This document shows positions 59,364 through 61,057 of a stretch of 61,057 nucleotides of DNA, one piece after another. Origin of the DNA: Massilia sp. Mn16-1_5 (GTDB lineage: Bacteria > Pseudomonadota > Gammaproteobacteria > Burkholderiales > Burkholderiaceae_D); contig NZ_PPXQ01000024.1 in assembly GCF_004798585.1 (NCBI RefSeq), positions 1-61,057 of the forward strand, read 5' to 3'. Position numbers and translations under genes: made by a program. Below the pieces are notes generated by a model. The model saw only the letters and a list, made by a program, of their open reading frames with translations, was not told where the DNA came from and searched no databases. Within the stretch, counting starts at the first letter, position 1. Each line of letters begins with the position of its first letter.

Positions 59364-60622
59364 AGGCAAACGCAGGCTCCGGCGGCGCGCCCGAGGACTG
59401 CGCATGCGCCTATGCTACCAGCTTGTCCGGCTTGCAGGGCAAGCGTCCGTGCGGAGCGGTGTGTCCCCTCTTCCTCGCCCAGGCCGCTGCGCAGCTGGGC
59501 CGGCGTGATGGCGGGCCGCAGCTCGGCCAGCAAGGCCGCCAGGCCCGAGACATGCGCCGCCGCATACGAGGACCCCGTTACCAGGCCCCAGCGCGCACCA
59601 GGGAGGCAAGTCGGTACGTCGGCGCCCGGCGCACGCAGCGTACCCGGCGGCGCGACGGCGCCGCCGGATTGCGTCACCGCGATCACACCGGGATGCGATG
59701 CCGGGAAGCCGCCGTCGGCCCGGCGCGGATCGGACGCCGCCACGACCGCGACGCCGCGCGCCAGCGCCGCGTCCAACAAGGCCTGGAGCAGCCGGTCAGG
59801 CGGCCCGCTCAGGCTCAGGTTGATGATCTTCGCGTCGTGCATCAGTGCATAATTGATCGCCCGTCCCAGTGTAAAACTGTTGCAGCGCACCGGCGCACCC
59901 GGGCTTTCCCAGCAGGCGCGCAAGGCCATCAGCCTGGCCTGGGGCGCGACGCCGGCGATCCCGACGCCGTTGCCGGCGCGCGCGGCGATGATGCCGGCCA
60001 CCGCCGTGCCGTGCGCTTCCGGCGCCTCGGGCGCGGCGTCGACGAAGTTCTCGTGCAGCGCCACCTGGCCTGCCAGGTCCGGATGGGCCGGGTCGACGGC
60101 GCTGTCGATCACGGCCACCGCCACCTTGCGGCCGGTGCTGGCGCGGTGCAGGGCGGCCAGCTGCCAGTCGCGCCCGGCCGGCTGCACGGGGTACAGCGGG
60201 TCGGCCGCATCCATGCCCGCGTTCATGCCCTCGTACAGGCTGACCGGCTGCGCCCACAGCACGCGCGGGTCCTGCGCCAGCGCCGCCAGGGCGCGCTCGA
60301 CCGGGCCGCCGCCCGCCTCTTCCATCACGAAGCAGTCGACGCCGATGGCCGGCATCGGCCAGGCGTGGACCAGTTTCAGGCCGTGGCTGCCGGCCAGTTC
60401 CGCGGCCAGGCGCCGGCGCGCGGCGCGCGCGGCGTCGCCTGTATAGCCGCCGCCATAGGCGCTGTCGGGCCGGAAGTGCTGCGGCGGCAGGCGCAGCATG
60501 ACCAGCACCTGGCGCGAAGGCTGGGCTTCGCGCGTCGCCGCCGGAGCGTCCTCGGCGGCACGGCAGGCGCTCGCGCCCAGCAGTGCCCACAGCGCCAGCG
60601 CGGCCAGGACGATGCGGATCAC
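59321..60622 (-). CDS. S8 family serine peptidase (subtilisin type)
   Basis: This 433-residue exported protease has a signal peptide ('IRIVLAALALWALLGASA', Cys in 'SACRA'), so it may be a lipoprotein or periplasmic. The catalytic triad is Asp in 'VAVIDSAVDPAHPDL' near residue 169, His in 'EAHGTAVAGIIAA' near 203 and Ser in 'VTGSSYAAAHVSGLAALLAE' near 350. The Asp motif is IDSAVD instead of the common DTGVD/DSGVD. The start is GTG, overlapping the stop of the upstream anti-sigma-like gene (GTGA). The C-terminal 60 residues contain an unusual Cys-rich stretch and overlap the porin gene. Confidence 0.88.
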   Translation of the reverse strand: MIRIVLAALALWALLGASACRAAEDAPAATREAQPSRQVLVMLRLPPQHFRPDSAYGGGYTGDAARAARRRLAAELAGSHGLKLVHAWPMPAIGVDCFVMEEAGGGPVERALAALAQDPRVLWAQPVSLYEGMNAGMDAADPLYPVQPAGRDWQLAALHRASTGRKVAVAVIDSAVDPAHPDLAGQVALHENFVDAAPEAPEAHGTAVAGIIAARAGNGVGIAGVAPQARLMALRACWESPGAPVRCNSFTLGRAINYALMHDAKIINLSLSGPPDRLLQALLDAALARGVAVVAASDPRRADGGFPASHPGVIAVTQSGGAVAPPGTLRAPGADVPTCLPGARWGLVTGSSYAAAHVSGLAALLAELRPAITPAQLRSGLGEEEGTHRSARTLALQAGQAGSIGACAVLGRAAGACVCLCHPTAATTAEHSP

Positions 60623-61057
60623 GGCCGGCCTTCGGCGCCGAGCGGTTCGGCCAGCAGCACGGCCGGCTCGGCGCGCAGCCGCGCCAGCAGGCGGGCCGCG
60701 TCGTCCCGCGGCAGGGTTAGCCCCCAGGCGTCGGTCACGGTCGGTCCGTCCACGATGCGCGCCCCGCTGGCCTGCACGATGCGGCGCAGTTCGCGTTCCG
60801 TCGTCTCGGGGCGGAACACGACCACCGCCTGGCCCTGCACCGCCGGCGCCGCGCCCAGGCCGCGATACGCATCGGTCCCGTCGCCGCGCCAGGCCAGCAA
60901 TGCCGCCAGCAGGACGATCACGCCGCACTGCGCCAGGACGGCGCGGCGCAGCCAGCGAGGGTCATTGGCGGCGGCAGGCCGTGCGGGCGGGCGCTCGGGG
61001 GCGTCGAGACGTGCGCGCAGACGCCCCAGCGCCGCGTCCGCGTCGCACGGCGGGTCC
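60619..61057 (-). CDS. Probable membrane anti-sigma factor, C-terminal part (5' end outside window)
   Basis: The frame is open to the window edge (145 residues visible). It reads a soluble 'DPPCDADAALGRLRARLDAP' segment, a single transmembrane helix ('AVLAQCGVIVLLAALLAW') and a periplasmic domain 'GQAVVVFRPETTERELRRIV' with 'GPTVTDAWGLTLP'. The layout matches ECF anti-sigma factors. The order anti-sigma / S8 peptidase, with overlap, recalls sigma / anti-sigma / S8 peptidase clusters of other proteobacteria. In those the protease could act on its own regulator (inference). The sigma gene would lie beyond the right edge. Confidence 0.65.
   Translation of the reverse strand, partial: DPPCDADAALGRLRARLDAPERPPARPAAANDPRWLRRAVLAQCGVIVLLAALLAWRGDGTDAYRGLGAAPAVQGQAVVVFRPETTERELRRIVQASGARIVDGPTVTDAWGLTLPRDDAARLLARLRAEPAVLLAEPLGAEGRP

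Overview
The window reads as chromosomal DNA of a high-GC betaproteobacterium, most likely an Oxalobacteraceae of the Massilia/Telluria/Janthinobacterium type. This rests on strong G/C third-position bias, the large number of hybrid histidine kinases, and protein families common in that group (poly-HAMP kinase, CheR-like partner, TIGR03118 and TorF-type proteins, two-gene chromate transporter, IorAB). The genus is an inference. No rRNA, tRNA, CRISPR array or prophage was seen. The only transposon trace is the 3' end of an IS110-type transposase at the left edge.

Layout. 1-9.1 kb: IS110 remnant, then recC-recB-recD on the minus strand with ATGA overlaps. 9.2-15 kb: a CHASE/PAS hybrid kinase, divergent from an S9 prolyl oligopeptidase coupled to a GNAT acetyltransferase. 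15-16.8 kb: a quorum-sensing island, luxI-type synthase / RsaL-type repressor / luxR-type receptor, with a las/lux-type box and a candidate RsaL operator. 17.2-22.9 kb: a 1643-residue poly-HAMP hybrid kinase with six near-identical 276-bp repeats, overlapping a degenerate CheR-like gene. 23-28.3 kb: glutathione S-transferase, exported M1 aminopeptidase, and a secreted PA-domain zinc metalloprotease in an operon with a small exported protein. 28.6-32.1 kb: glpD, an HD protein, a small exported protein and a sirtuin. 32.2-34.8 kb: a UvrD-like helicase with a good LexA box, flanked on both sides by directly repeated, same-length intergenic elements that carry DnaA-box-like palindromes.

34.9-42.3 kb: small proteins, a split chromate transporter, S-formylglutathione hydrolase, then a stress cluster (sigma-32-type promoter, Hsp20, phosphoribosyltransferase, SRPBCC protein, erythromycin-esterase-like protein) and a zinc-ribbon gene broken by a frameshift at a G6 run. 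42.6-45.3 kb: IorAB-type molybdenum hydroxylase. 45.3-53.1 kb: a small stress-type protein, an aminotransferase homologue that lacks the PLP lysine and overlaps a Cache-type hybrid kinase by one base, a CPA1 Na+/H+ antiporter and a fourth hybrid kinase. 53.3-61.1 kb: topoisomerase IB, a yellow/MRJP-type protein, SET methyltransferase + pncB, a TIGR03118 lipoprotein candidate, a TorF-type porin, an S8 peptidase and the 3' part of a probable anti-sigma factor running off the right edge.

Themes: DNA repair (RecBCD, SOS-linked helicase, Topo IB), signalling (four hybrid kinases with no separate response regulator, plus quorum sensing), extracellular proteolysis and stress. The signals most worth following are the lysine-less aminotransferase/kinase pair, the twin DnaA-box elements around the helicase, and the regulatory sites of the luxI-rsaL-luxR island.
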